NCBI RefSeq assembly: GCF_001591505.1
Contig: NZ_BCVA01000043.1
Span: 1 to 49,910 of the forward strand
Source of the DNA: Neobacillus niacini NBRC 15566
Lineage (GTDB): Bacteria > Bacillota > Bacilli > Bacillales > Cytobacillaceae
Direction of reading: 5' to 3'
DNA length: 49,910 nucleotides
Shown here: in pieces, positions 33,639 to 42,494 of the stretch
Layout of the letters: each line of letters opens with the position of its first letter
How positions within the stretch are numbered: position 1 is the stretch's first letter
Made by a program: the position numbers and the translations under genes
The notes under the pieces: model-generated
Databases searched by the model: none
Told to the model about the DNA's origin: nothing
Seen by the model: only the letters and a program-made list of their open reading frames with translations

Positions 33639-34499
33639 ATGAGAAAAGCATTAAATTACTTTTTACTATCTCCAGCATTGCTTATTAGTCTTTTAATCGT
33701 GTTTATTCCAGGATTATTAACAATCATTGTATCCTTTACCGATTGGAATGGGGTTTCAACAACACCAGAATTTATTGGATTACAAAATTTTAATGAATTG
33801 TTTGTAGACAGCATCTTTTGGCAGGCTTTATTCAATAACGTTAAATGGACGTTAATTTTTATCACCATTCCGATCGTCATTGGGCTTTTAACAGCAATGT
33901 TGCTATTAAAAAGAAAAAGAACGAAGAGTGTCTATCAATTAATCTTTCTATTTCCTTATATTCTAGCACCTACCACCAATGCAATTTTATGGTTAAACAT
34001 CATCTTCAACCCAGTTTCTGGAGTTGTTGGCTACTTACAGGAGGCAGGAATTCCGATTGATTCCCCACTATCATCCATGAATACAGCTTTGTATGCAGTA
34101 GCAGCCGTAGATGTTTGGCATTATTGGGGATTCTTGACGGTTGTTTTTCTAGCTGCATTAAGACAAACTCCACTAGATCAAATTGAGGCAGCCCACCTCG
34201 AAGGTTGTAATGGCTGGCAGCTTTTTAGATACGTGTATTTTCCAACGATTAAGCCGACATTTAATATTTTGTTTATCATGATTATTATTTTCTCTTTCCT
34301 TACATTTGATTATGTTTATTTACTTACTGGCGGCGGACCTTCGCATGCAACTGAAATGTTAAGTACGTATGCTTATACATTTGCGTTTTCTGCTTTTCAA
34401 GTAGGGAAAGCGGCGGCAATCGCATTATTTATGAGTTTCTTCGGATTATTAGCTTCTTGCTTCTACATATGGATGAGTAGGAATGAACTGAAAAATTAA
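33639..34499 (+). CDS. ABC importer permease, MalF/FrlN-like
   Basis: A 286-aa membrane permease with six spans. The first span is FLLSPALLISLLIVFIPGLL; EAAHLEGCNGWQLFRYVYFP near 185-205 is the EAA loop that docks with the ATPase. YVYLLTGGGPSHATEML near 230 is typical of sugar permeases. ATG 33639 is preferred (AGAGGTG upstream); a longer in-frame reading from 33612 is possible. It pairs with the next permease. Confidence 0.88.
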   Translation: MRKALNYFLLSPALLISLLIVFIPGLLTIIVSFTDWNGVSTTPEFIGLQNFNELFVDSIFWQALFNNVKWTLIFITIPIVIGLLTAMLLLKRKRTKSVYQLIFLFPYILAPTTNAILWLNIIFNPVSGVVGYLQEAGIPIDSPLSSMNTALYAVAAVDVWHYWGFLTVVFLAALRQTPLDQIEAAHLEGCNGWQLFRYVYFPTIKPTFNILFIMIIIFSFLTFDYVYLLTGGGPSHATEMLSTYAYTFAFSAFQVGKAAAIALFMSFFGLLASCFYIWMSRNELKN

Positions 34500-34517
34500 A
34501 CTTCTGGAGGGATGACA

Positions 34518-35360
34518 ATGAAAAGCAGGACGTTGGCTAAGACAAGACAGAAGTCGGCCTTTTCCCATGCCATTCTCATCATTTTTTCTATAACTGCTTT
34601 AGCTCCATTATCACTTGTGTTGATTAATAGTTTTAAAAATCAAACAGAAATATTAAGAAATCCTTTGTCCTGGCCAAAACAATTGAATTTTTCTAATTAT
34701 GTTGAGGCGTGGAATGCAGCTAATTTAAGCACAGGGTTTATTAATAGTCTATTGCTGACTGGGACAACCATTGTGATTGTGTTAATTGCCGCATCGCTTG
34801 CAGGGTATGTCTTAGCTGGGAAGAGGATTAAAGCAGAAAAAGGAGTAACGATCTATTTCATGGTTGCGATGACCATCCCGATTCAGTTATTTCTATTCCC
34901 GTTATATTTTGTATTAGCCAAATTTAATTTGATCGGAAACATCTTCGCAGTTAGTTTCATTTTGGCGGCTGTAAATATGCCACTTGCCACCTTCTTAATG
35001 CGTACCTTTTTTATGAATATTCCTGGTGAATTAGAGGAATCGGCAAAAATAGACGGTGCTTCCACTTTTGATGTTCTGACAAAAATCATGTTTCCTCTCG
35101 TAAGACCGGGACTGATTACAGTTAGTGTCATTGTTGGAATAGCGGTTTGGAATGAATTTCTGATTACATCTACCTTTCTACAAGGGCAGGAAAATTTCAC
35201 TGCTACCTTAGGATTTTTATCATTGAATAATACGTACAACACCAATCAAGGATTAATGATGGCGGCGTCTGTATTAATGATCGCACCGTTAGTTATCTTT
35301 TTCTTACTAGTACAAAAATACTTTATTGATGGTTTGGTTAGTGGGTCGGTTAAAGGATAA
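34518..35360 (+). CDS. ABC importer permease, MalG/FrlM-like
   Basis: A 280-aa membrane permease with six spans. LAPLSLVLINSFKNQTEILRNPLSWP near 18-45 is the typical first periplasm-side segment, and GELEESAKIDGASTFDVLTKIMFPLVRPG near 170-198 is the EAA loop. YFIDGLVSGSVKG is the usual C-terminus of MalG-type permeases. ATG 34518 is seven bases from GGAGG. It is followed within a few bases by the first glycohydrolase. Confidence 0.9.
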   Translation: MKSRTLAKTRQKSAFSHAILIIFSITALAPLSLVLINSFKNQTEILRNPLSWPKQLNFSNYVEAWNAANLSTGFINSLLLTGTTIVIVLIAASLAGYVLAGKRIKAEKGVTIYFMVAMTIPIQLFLFPLYFVLAKFNLIGNIFAVSFILAAVNMPLATFLMRTFFMNIPGELEESAKIDGASTFDVLTKIMFPLVRPGLITVSVIVGIAVWNEFLITSTFLQGQENFTATLGFLSLNNTYNTNQGLMMAASVLMIAPLVIFFLLVQKYFIDGLVSGSVKG

Positions 35361-35365
35361 AAGAA

Positions 35366-37498
35366 ATGGGTGACCTTAAAATGAGTATCTCAAAGTATGA
35401 AAATCAGATTTATTCGGGAGTTTTGGGGAAAATCATCGGTGTCTATTTAGGAAGGCCAATAGAAGGCTGGACGTATGAGGCGATCAAAGAATCCTTTTAT
35501 GATGTGAATCACTTTGTGCACAGACAGGTTGGAGTTCCGTTAATTGTACCTGATGATGATATTTCCGGAACCTTCGTTTTCTTTCGCTCGTTGGAAGATA
35601 ATAAATTTAGTAGAGAGTTAACAGCAGCGCAAATAGGTGATACATGGCTTAACTATATTATTGAAAATCAAACCGTTCTATGGTGGGGCGGATTATCAAG
35701 ATCAACCGAACATACCGCTTATCTTCGACTGAAAAATGGAATAAATGCACCGATGAGCGGATCAAGTGAATTGAATGGAAAAAGTATGTCTGAACAGATA
35801 GGTGCGCAAATTTTTATTGACAGCTGGGCTTTAGCAACGCCTAATAATCCAGAATTAGCAGTAGAATTTGCAAGAAAAGCGGCAAGTGTCAGCCACGATG
35901 GAATAGCTGTTGACGCGGCATGTTTATTGGCACATATGGAAGCAAGTGCATTTGAGGAACGGGATATTGATCAGTTACTTACAAATGCTTTATCTGCTGT
36001 AAATAATGAGGAACTGACGAAGGTCATTACAGACTTGCGCGAAGAATGTAACAAGACTTCGGACTGGAGAGAGGTTCGCGAGTGGATTTCACAAAATCAT
36101 GGCTACGACAAATATCCTGGAAGCTGTCCAATGGTGACCAATCACTTAGTGGTCATTATGGCCTTACTCATGGGCGGTGATGACTTACAAAAGTCGATTA
36201 TGATTGCAGCATCAGCTGGGTGGGATACGGATTGTAATGCTGGAAATGTAGGCTGCTTAAATGGAATCCGTTTAGGATTAGAGGGAATCAGCCAAGGGCC
36301 TGATTATCGAAAAGCGGTTTCAGACCGAATGTATGTTGTTTCTTCTGATGGCGGCAGCTGCATAACCGATGCGGTAATAGAGACAAGGAAAGTTGTAAAA
36401 GCAGCCTATGCGTTAAATGGAGAAGAGTTACCGGCTAAAATGAAACGCTTTTCATTTGAATACCCTGGTTCAACACAAGGTTTTACCCTTTATGATGACA
36501 CTCTGGAAGAATTAACAACTACAAAGCTATATAACTATAACACTATTTCAAATGAGAATGGTTTAGTGATTGAATTTGATCATTTAGCCAAAGGAAACCA
36601 TTCCTCTGTTTCTGTCGATACGTTTATAGAGCTGGAATCTCGAGGAAAAGAAGGGACAAGCTATTTTGAAGTGTTGGCTTCCCCTAGCTTGTATTCAACC
36701 CAAGAAATTGAAGTAGAAGTACTTTCGCTGAATGAAAAGCACCCAGCTTTAACGTTCTTTATTGACATCTATGATCAAGAGGATAAAGTTCAAACGATCT
36801 ATAGTGATGTGTATAGTTTGGTGAAAGGCAGCAATCAATTACGATGGTCCATTCCTAATACGAAAGGACACGCCATTTATCGATTAGGGATAAGACTAAC
36901 CAGCAACGAAAGATTAGATGGCCGCATCGTGATCAAAACGATTGACTGGAATGAAGCGCCAAAATCTTTTGAACTGAAAAAATCGCTCGATTTAACTCCA
37001 GGCTTAACACCTTGGACGACCAATACCACTTGGATTAAATCGTTTATGAGTTCTGCAGATCAATTTAATCCTGATTTTGCTGAAACGTTTTCTGTTTCAC
37101 ATTCAAGTGATAATGGAGTGGTAACAACCGGTTCAAAGGAATGGAGCAATTATCGTGTTTCCTCAGAACTTATTTTTACCAATCAAGAGTCTGCCGGATT
37201 AGTGGCAAGAGCGAATGGTCATAAACGATATTATTCCGTTTTATTTTACAAAGATAAATTGGTGATTTCAAAACAAAAAGACAATGAATCTATTGAACTA
37301 GCTAATAAAGACTTCCATTTGAAGTTAGATACGCGTTACGCTGTATCGTTCATCGTGAATGGCCACAATTTAGAGGTCTTGGTAGATGGCGTTAAGGAAC
37401 TTGATGCAGTAGATTACGAGTTTGCCAGCGGTGGTGCGGGATTTGTCGTTCATTCAGGGGCGATTCTCGCGAATGGATTTAAAGTATCGTCCAGATAA
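35366..37498 (+). CDS. ADP-ribosylglycohydrolase-fold protein with C-terminal beta-rich domain, copy 1
   Basis: A 710-aa cytoplasmic protein; no signal peptide is visible. The ADP-ribosylglycohydrolase (DraG/ADPRH) fold covers about residues 8-350: YSGVLGKIIGVYLGRPIEGW at the entry, PDDDISGTF near 62 and SAGWDTDCNAGNVGCLNG near 283 supply the metal-binding aspartates of the dinuclear magnesium site. The remaining half is unusual: a beta-rich linker with IDWNEAP near 532 and a last domain (about 590-710; AGLVARANGHKRYYSVLFY ... LEVLVDGVKELD) resembling concanavalin/LamG-like sheets. The family cleaves N- or O-ribosyl bonds. It is probably the glycosidase of this pathway, but its substrate is unknown. 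It has a paralogue next door. Confidence 0.85.
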   Translation: MGDLKMSISKYENQIYSGVLGKIIGVYLGRPIEGWTYEAIKESFYDVNHFVHRQVGVPLIVPDDDISGTFVFFRSLEDNKFSRELTAAQIGDTWLNYIIENQTVLWWGGLSRSTEHTAYLRLKNGINAPMSGSSELNGKSMSEQIGAQIFIDSWALATPNNPELAVEFARKAASVSHDGIAVDAACLLAHMEASAFEERDIDQLLTNALSAVNNEELTKVITDLREECNKTSDWREVREWISQNHGYDKYPGSCPMVTNHLVVIMALLMGGDDLQKSIMIAASAGWDTDCNAGNVGCLNGIRLGLEGISQGPDYRKAVSDRMYVVSSDGGSCITDAVIETRKVVKAAYALNGEELPAKMKRFSFEYPGSTQGFTLYDDTLEELTTTKLYNYNTISNENGLVIEFDHLAKGNHSSVSVDTFIELESRGKEGTSYFEVLASPSLYSTQEIEVEVLSLNEKHPALTFFIDIYDQEDKVQTIYSDVYSLVKGSNQLRWSIPNTKGHAIYRLGIRLTSNERLDGRIVIKTIDWNEAPKSFELKKSLDLTPGLTPWTTNTTWIKSFMSSADQFNPDFAETFSVSHSSDNGVVTTGSKEWSNYRVSSELIFTNQESAGLVARANGHKRYYSVLFYKDKLVISKQKDNESIELANKDFHLKLDTRYAVSFIVNGHNLEVLVDGVKELDAVDYEFASGGAGFVVHSGAILANGFKVSSR

Positions 37499-37513
37499 TC
37501 AGGGGGGTTCGGT

Positions 37514-39622
37514 ATGGTATTGATGAATTATTCAGAGTTAACCTATGCAGGGGTATTAGGGAAAATGATAGGGGTTTATCTAGGCAGACCGGTAGAAGGC
37601 TGGGCGTATGAGAAAATCCAAGCTGAATTTGATGAAATCAATTACTATGTTCATCAAGAATGCGGAGTTCCGCTCGTAGTGGCTGATGATGATTTATCAG
37701 GTACATTCGGATTTTTTAAAGCATTAAAAGATTACGATTATAAAGAGTTGACTGCTGAAAAGTTTGGTGATACTTGGCTAAATTACATTATTGAAGATAA
37801 AACAGTCCTTTGGTGGGGCGGCTTGGGTCGATCCACCGAGCATACTGCGTTCTTACGATTAAAGAATGGGATAAAAGCTCCATTAAGCGGTTCGATCGAA
37901 ATGAATGGTTCAACCTTAGCAGAACAAATTGGTGCCCAAATTTTTATTGATGCGATTGCCATGGCGTGCCCGAACGATCCTGATCGAGCAGTAGAGCTGA
38001 TAAAAGCTTCAGCAAGTGTAAGTCATGATGGGATGGCTGTTGAAGCTGCTTGTTTGCTGGGTGCTATGGAAGCTATGGCATTTGAGGAGAAGGATATCAA
38101 TAAGCTTTTAGATAAAGGTTTAACATATATTGAAAATCCATTCTTACTAAATGCCATCCAGGAAACAAGAGACGTGTGCAGCCGTGAAAAGGATTGGCGA
38201 AAAGTAAGAGAGTTTTTGGACAGAAAATATGGATATAAACAATTTCCTGGAACCTGTCATATTGTACCTAATCATTTAATGCTGCTAACGGCATTGATTT
38301 TAGGAGAAGATGATTTTCAAAAATCAATCATGATTGCGGCCTCCGCTGGCTGGGATACGGATTGTAATGCAGGGAATGTAGGCTGTTTGAATGGAATTCG
38401 CTTAGGATTAGAAGGAATAAGCGCTGGTCCGGATTTTAGAGACCCAGTGAGAGATTTGTTGTATGTTGTTTCTGCGGATGGAGGCTCGGTGGTTACGGAC
38501 GCCGTAAAAGAAACACATAAAATTATTGAAGCCAGTCACAGATTAAAAGGTGAAACTTACCTGCGGGAAGAAAAGAACTATACATTTGATTTTAAAGGTT
38601 CGACACAAGGATTTGATCTGTGTCCCTATTCAAAAAATCACACAAAGTATACTAGAGTCTATAATTCAAATGAGCTTTCAGATGAAAATGGTTTGTTACT
38701 GGAGTGCAAAGGAATTGCCAAAGGATTGAGTCTACATGTATCGACACCGGTATTTCTTGAATTTGATAAATTAGCGGTAAACTTTGCTACGACTGCGTCT
38801 CCAACGTTATATGCTTCACAAAAAGTAACGTCAGTCATTCAACATTTTAATGAAGATGAAGTGCAAATCAAGCAATACGTCCTTTATTATGACATTCACA
38901 ATGAAATTAAAAGGCTTGAAAGTGAACCTTTACCCTTAAAAAAAGGTGAAAATAAAATAGAGTGGGTTGTTCCTGATACCGAAGGGATGTCCATTTTCCG
39001 GCTAGGTTACGAAATCCTTTCAGAAAAACAGTTTGATGGAAGGATTATGATTAAGGAAATTGATTGGAACGAGGCACCAAGTCACTTTTATCAAAAAGGA
39101 ATGTTGATGACTTCGATTTGGAACACCAATCCATTTTGGTTAAGTGCATGGTCCAGTTCAGCTAAGCACTTTGCTGCCGACTTTAAATATACTTATTGTA
39201 TTTCTCATCATGAAAAGAATGGCGTGGCAACGATTGGGACCCAATGCTGGAAAGATTATTCAGTTGAGTCTGCATTAGAATTAAGCCTGCATACCTCTGC
39301 TGGTTTAATCCTGCGAAGTAATGGGCACCGGCGGTATTATGCGGCTAAGTTTGTTGGCGGCAAGCATTTGGACATTATTTGTAAGAAGGATCACAATGAA
39401 ATTATTTTAGGATCTATTCCATTTGAATACAAACAAGACAAGCTCTATAAGATGGAATTTTCAGCTTATGGAAATAGATTCTTTGTAACTGTGGATGGAC
39501 AAGTCTTAATAGAAGTAAATGATCCAAATCATACGTATTCATGTGGCGCTGCGGGATTCATTATGGATGAAGGAACGATGGTTGCGGATGGATTCTCTGT
39601 AAAAAATATTAGTTTTGATTAA
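37514..39622 (+). CDS. ADP-ribosylglycohydrolase-fold protein with C-terminal beta-rich domain, copy 2
   Basis: A 702-aa paralogue of the preceding gene, similar along its whole length and with the same domain order. Shared marks: YAGVLGKMIGVYLGRPVEGW, ADDDLSGTF near 57, LWWGGLGRSTEHTAFLRLKNG near 95-115, SAGWDTDCNAGNVGCLNG near 277, IDWNEAP near 515 and AGLILRSNGHRRYYAAKF near 600. The metal residues are intact in both copies, so both should be active. Retention of two full copies suggests different specificities or a heteromer. GGGGGG precedes ATG 37514. Start is 16 bases after the stop of copy 1. Confidence 0.85.
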   Translation: MVLMNYSELTYAGVLGKMIGVYLGRPVEGWAYEKIQAEFDEINYYVHQECGVPLVVADDDLSGTFGFFKALKDYDYKELTAEKFGDTWLNYIIEDKTVLWWGGLGRSTEHTAFLRLKNGIKAPLSGSIEMNGSTLAEQIGAQIFIDAIAMACPNDPDRAVELIKASASVSHDGMAVEAACLLGAMEAMAFEEKDINKLLDKGLTYIENPFLLNAIQETRDVCSREKDWRKVREFLDRKYGYKQFPGTCHIVPNHLMLLTALILGEDDFQKSIMIAASAGWDTDCNAGNVGCLNGIRLGLEGISAGPDFRDPVRDLLYVVSADGGSVVTDAVKETHKIIEASHRLKGETYLREEKNYTFDFKGSTQGFDLCPYSKNHTKYTRVYNSNELSDENGLLLECKGIAKGLSLHVSTPVFLEFDKLAVNFATTASPTLYASQKVTSVIQHFNEDEVQIKQYVLYYDIHNEIKRLESEPLPLKKGENKIEWVVPDTEGMSIFRLGYEILSEKQFDGRIMIKEIDWNEAPSHFYQKGMLMTSIWNTNPFWLSAWSSSAKHFAADFKYTYCISHHEKNGVATIGTQCWKDYSVESALELSLHTSAGLILRSNGHRRYYAAKFVGGKHLDIICKKDHNEIILGSIPFEYKQDKLYKMEFSAYGNRFFVTVDGQVLIEVNDPNHTYSCGAAGFIMDEGTMVADGFSVKNISFD

Positions 39623-39635
39623 AGAGGTGAATTGG

Positions 39636-40556
39636 ATGTCTAAATATTTAATCGTCTCTACGGCTGTAACGGATGAAATTCACAAAAAAGATAGTCGGGA
39701 AGTCCAATATGCCCTAGGCGGGGCCGGTGTTTATGCGTTGGCAGGCGCAAAGGTCTGGACGGACGATATATCTATTTTGACCGGTGTTGGAGAGGATTTT
39801 GCTGGACTCCATTTTAAGTGGTTTAACAATAACGGACTATCAACAAAAAATTTGATCATAAAAGATCCATGGACACCAAAAACGATTATCCAATATGAAG
39901 ATGACGATAATCGAACAGAAACCCCCTATTATGGGATTGACCATTATAAAAAAATGAATGCCACAATGAATGAAATTGCTGAAGCAGCAACGAGTGAAAC
40001 GGTGGGTATGTACGTATTTAAGGACCATGATGAAGCATTTTGGGAAGAGTTACTCCGCTTCAATAAGAAGCAAAAACTTAAAATAATGTGGGAAATCAAT
40101 GCTGATTCTGCACACGTTGAATACTTACATCAGGTTAGAAAAATTGTTGAAAACATAGATGTATTTTCAATTAATAAAAATGAAGCAAAGACATTGTTCG
40201 CAGAAGAAGATTTAGAAGTGATTATTACACGGCTGAAAGAATGGAACATCAACACTGTATTTTTAAGAGTTGGATCAAAGGGTGCCTACATGGTCACCAA
40301 AAACAGCACGGTAAAAATAAGCAGTGTGAAGGATGTAAATGTTGTTGATGTTACTGGTGGCGGCAATAGTTCATCAGCCGGAGTATTAATTGGATTTTGT
40401 GAGAATCGTTCTTTAGAAGAAATGGGCTTGATGGGAAGTATCAGTGCAGCCATTTGTATAGAGGAAGAAGGCGTTCCTCTTAGAATCGATCAAAATACAA
40501 GAAACAAAGCGTATATGCAGCTGAATAAAATGATGGACAAGAAAGGTGAATCATAG
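39636..40556 (+). CDS. PfkB-family carbohydrate kinase with GGGN in place of GAGD
   Basis: A 306-aa ribokinase-fold protein. LGGAGVYALAGAKVW near 24-38 is the substrate-side GG motif, and the nucleotide/anion-hole motif near residue 237-246 reads DVTGGGNSSS, where most kinases have DTTGAGDTF. Asparagine thus replaces the usual catalytic aspartate, a change I also associate with Mak32-like PfkB proteins. Catalysis may use another residue, or the enzyme may not be a typical kinase. ATG 39636 follows AGAGGTGA. It overlaps the next gene by one base (TAGTG). In frl-type operons the PfkB member phosphorylates the imported conjugate. Confidence 0.82.
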   Translation: MSKYLIVSTAVTDEIHKKDSREVQYALGGAGVYALAGAKVWTDDISILTGVGEDFAGLHFKWFNNNGLSTKNLIIKDPWTPKTIIQYEDDDNRTETPYYGIDHYKKMNATMNEIAEAATSETVGMYVFKDHDEAFWEELLRFNKKQKLKIMWEINADSAHVEYLHQVRKIVENIDVFSINKNEAKTLFAEEDLEVIITRLKEWNINTVFLRVGSKGAYMVTKNSTVKISSVKDVNVVDVTGGGNSSSAGVLIGFCENRSLEEMGLMGSISAAICIEEEGVPLRIDQNTRNKAYMQLNKMMDKKGES

Positions 40557-41512
40557 TGAAAGAAATAAAAAAGGTTTTAATAGATTGTGACCCAGGTATG
40601 GACGACTCATTAGCGATTATCCTGGCATGTAAATCTGATATGCTTGATATTAAAGCGATTACCACTGTTTCAGGTAATTATCATGTAGATATAACGAGTG
40701 TGAATGCAAGAAAAACACTTGAATTGTTAAATATAACGGACATACCGGTTGCCCGAGGAATGGCTAAACCAATTGTCCGAGATCTACCCAATGATCCTTT
40801 TACACACGGAGAGGATGGCCAGGCAAATGCGAATCTTCCTGATCCTTCTATGGAGCTGGTCAGTCAGCATGCTATTGATTTAATAATCGATACGGTGAAA
40901 AAATATCCAAATGAACTGTATATCGCTGCACTTGGGCCATTAACAAATATCGCAATGGCATTCTTAAAAAGTCCGGAAATCATTCCAATGATTAAAGGGA
41001 TCTATGCCATTGCCGGAGCATATGGGCTGAACAAATATTCTACAGCAAATGCTACAGGTGACAATCCCCAAAGTGAATGGAATGTATATGTGGATCCTGA
41101 AGCGGCGGATATTGTATTTAAATCAGGTGTTGCGTTAACTGCGATTGGATTAGACGTAGCCACACACTTTGACGTGAATTTTACCGAGCAGCATTTAAGG
41201 ATACTTGAAGAAGCGAAGACAAAAGAGGCTGATTTTCTATTAAACATGATTCAATTTGTAAATGGCAGGGGCTTTGAATCCTATTGTGTGTTAATCGATT
41301 CGATGGCGATTGGTGCTATAATTGATGAATCAACCATAAAAACACTAAGAGGAAAGGTAGGCATTGAAACCAAAGGGGAAATTACACTTGGAATGACAGT
41401 CCTAGATACAAGACATCATCACACATGGAACAACTTACCTGAGGTTGATATTGCTTACGAAGCTGATTATGAAAAATTCTTAGACATTGTGATGCGTACA
41501 GTTTTAAAATAA
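40556..41512 (+). CDS. Inosine-uridine-type nucleoside hydrolase
   Basis: A 318-aa nucleoside hydrolase that splits the N-glycosidic bond of ribonucleosides to free base and ribose. IDCDPGMDDS at residues 8-17 is the calcium-binding signature, ALGPLTNIAMAF near 120 and SEWNVYVDPEAADIVF near 170-185 are ribose-site segments. The C-terminal LIDSMAIG near 245 keeps the metal aspartate, but the preceding catalytic histidine of the IU family (usually HDP) is isoleucine. That may alter base preference. The GTG start overlaps the kinase stop, so translation is coupled. Confidence 0.92.
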   Translation: MKEIKKVLIDCDPGMDDSLAIILACKSDMLDIKAITTVSGNYHVDITSVNARKTLELLNITDIPVARGMAKPIVRDLPNDPFTHGEDGQANANLPDPSMELVSQHAIDLIIDTVKKYPNELYIAALGPLTNIAMAFLKSPEIIPMIKGIYAIAGAYGLNKYSTANATGDNPQSEWNVYVDPEAADIVFKSGVALTAIGLDVATHFDVNFTEQHLRILEEAKTKEADFLLNMIQFVNGRGFESYCVLIDSMAIGAIIDESTIKTLRGKVGIETKGEITLGMTVLDTRHHHTWNNLPEVDIAYEADYEKFLDIVMRTVLK

Positions 41513-41531
41513 TGAGGCCGGTGGTGATGAA

Positions 41532-42413
41532 ATGATCACAGTGGTGGGCAGCGTCAATATGGACTTAGTAGTCGAAGCTGTTAAAAGACCAGTCCAAGGG
41601 GAAACGCTTTTAGGTAATTCTTTTTCAACTTTTCCCGGCGGAAAGGGATCAAATCAGGCTGTTGCAGCTGCTAGGTTAGGCGGTAATGTGAATTTTGTAG
41701 GTAGTGTAGGTTTGGATAGTTTTGGGGAAGACCTCCAAAACCATTTATTGAAAGAGGGCATTTGTATTGATTATCTCGATATAGACAATGCTCAATCAAC
41801 AGGAGTTGCTACAATCATCTTAGCGGAGGGTGATAATAGTATTATTGTTGTCCCTGGGGCTAATTTTAGTTTATCTCCTTCGCATATTCAAAAAGTGAAT
41901 GAAGTTCTACCCAAAAGTAGCATGGTGATTGTTCAGTTAGAAATATTGCCAGAAACTGTTGAAAGAGTACTTGAGCTTTGCCAGAAACACAAGGTGCCAG
42001 TCCTTTTAAACCCGGCACCTGCTGCTTCTTGTACGAAGGAAATGATTGAAATGGCGACCTATATTACACCGAATGAGACAGAATGTATTGAAATTTTTGG
42101 CGGGTATTCTGATGAAATTTTAAAGACATACCCCAATAAACTAATTGTAACATTAGGGGCAGCTGGTGCAGCCTATTACGATGGAACAGAGGTTGTTCAA
42201 GTCAGCGGCTATAAGACATCTGTAGTAGATACGACCGGTGCTGGTGATACATTTAATGGAGCACTTGGCTTTGCGATCAGTGAAGGTTATGCTTTAAGAG
42301 AGGCTGTTCAATTTGCAAATGCTGCAGCTTCTCTTTCAGTTGAGAAACTGGGAGCTCAGCAAGGAATGCCGTCTTTTGATGATGTTAGAAATCGATTAGC
42401 GAATAGAAATTAA
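41532..42413 (+). CDS. rbsK: Ribokinase
   Basis: A 293-aa PfkB-fold sugar kinase. MITVVGSVNMDLVV is the typical start, TFPGGKGSNQAVAAARLGG near 34-52 binds ribose, LNPAPA near 156 and TPNETE near 175 are adenine/ribose-side motifs, and VDTTGAGDTFNGAL near 230-243 has the catalytic aspartate. It converts ribose to ribose 5-phosphate for the pentose phosphate pathway. Contrast with the divergent GGGN motif of the other kinase two genes upstream. Placed after a nucleoside hydrolase it would capture the released ribose. Confidence 0.94.
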   Translation: MITVVGSVNMDLVVEAVKRPVQGETLLGNSFSTFPGGKGSNQAVAAARLGGNVNFVGSVGLDSFGEDLQNHLLKEGICIDYLDIDNAQSTGVATIILAEGDNSIIVVPGANFSLSPSHIQKVNEVLPKSSMVIVQLEILPETVERVLELCQKHKVPVLLNPAPAASCTKEMIEMATYITPNETECIEIFGGYSDEILKTYPNKLIVTLGAAGAAYYDGTEVVQVSGYKTSVVDTTGAGDTFNGALGFAISEGYALREAVQFANAAASLSVEKLGAQQGMPSFDDVRNRLANRN

Positions 42414-42425
42414 GTAATAATAAGA

Positions 42426-42475
42426 ATGGTGGAAGAGTTATGAGCGATGATAACTTATCCACCATCTTTTTTTAC
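42426..42475 (+). terminator. Strong hairpin between rbsK and ade
   Basis: ATGGTGGA at 42426 pairs with TCCACCAT at 42458, extended inward by GAGTTAT with ATAACTT, and is followed by TCTTTTTTT. This is a full intrinsic terminator placed 20 bases before the ade ribosome site. It may limit read-through, giving less deaminase than upstream enzymes, or act as an attenuator. Confidence 0.8.
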
Positions 42476-42494
42476 TATACTGTGGAGGATAATC

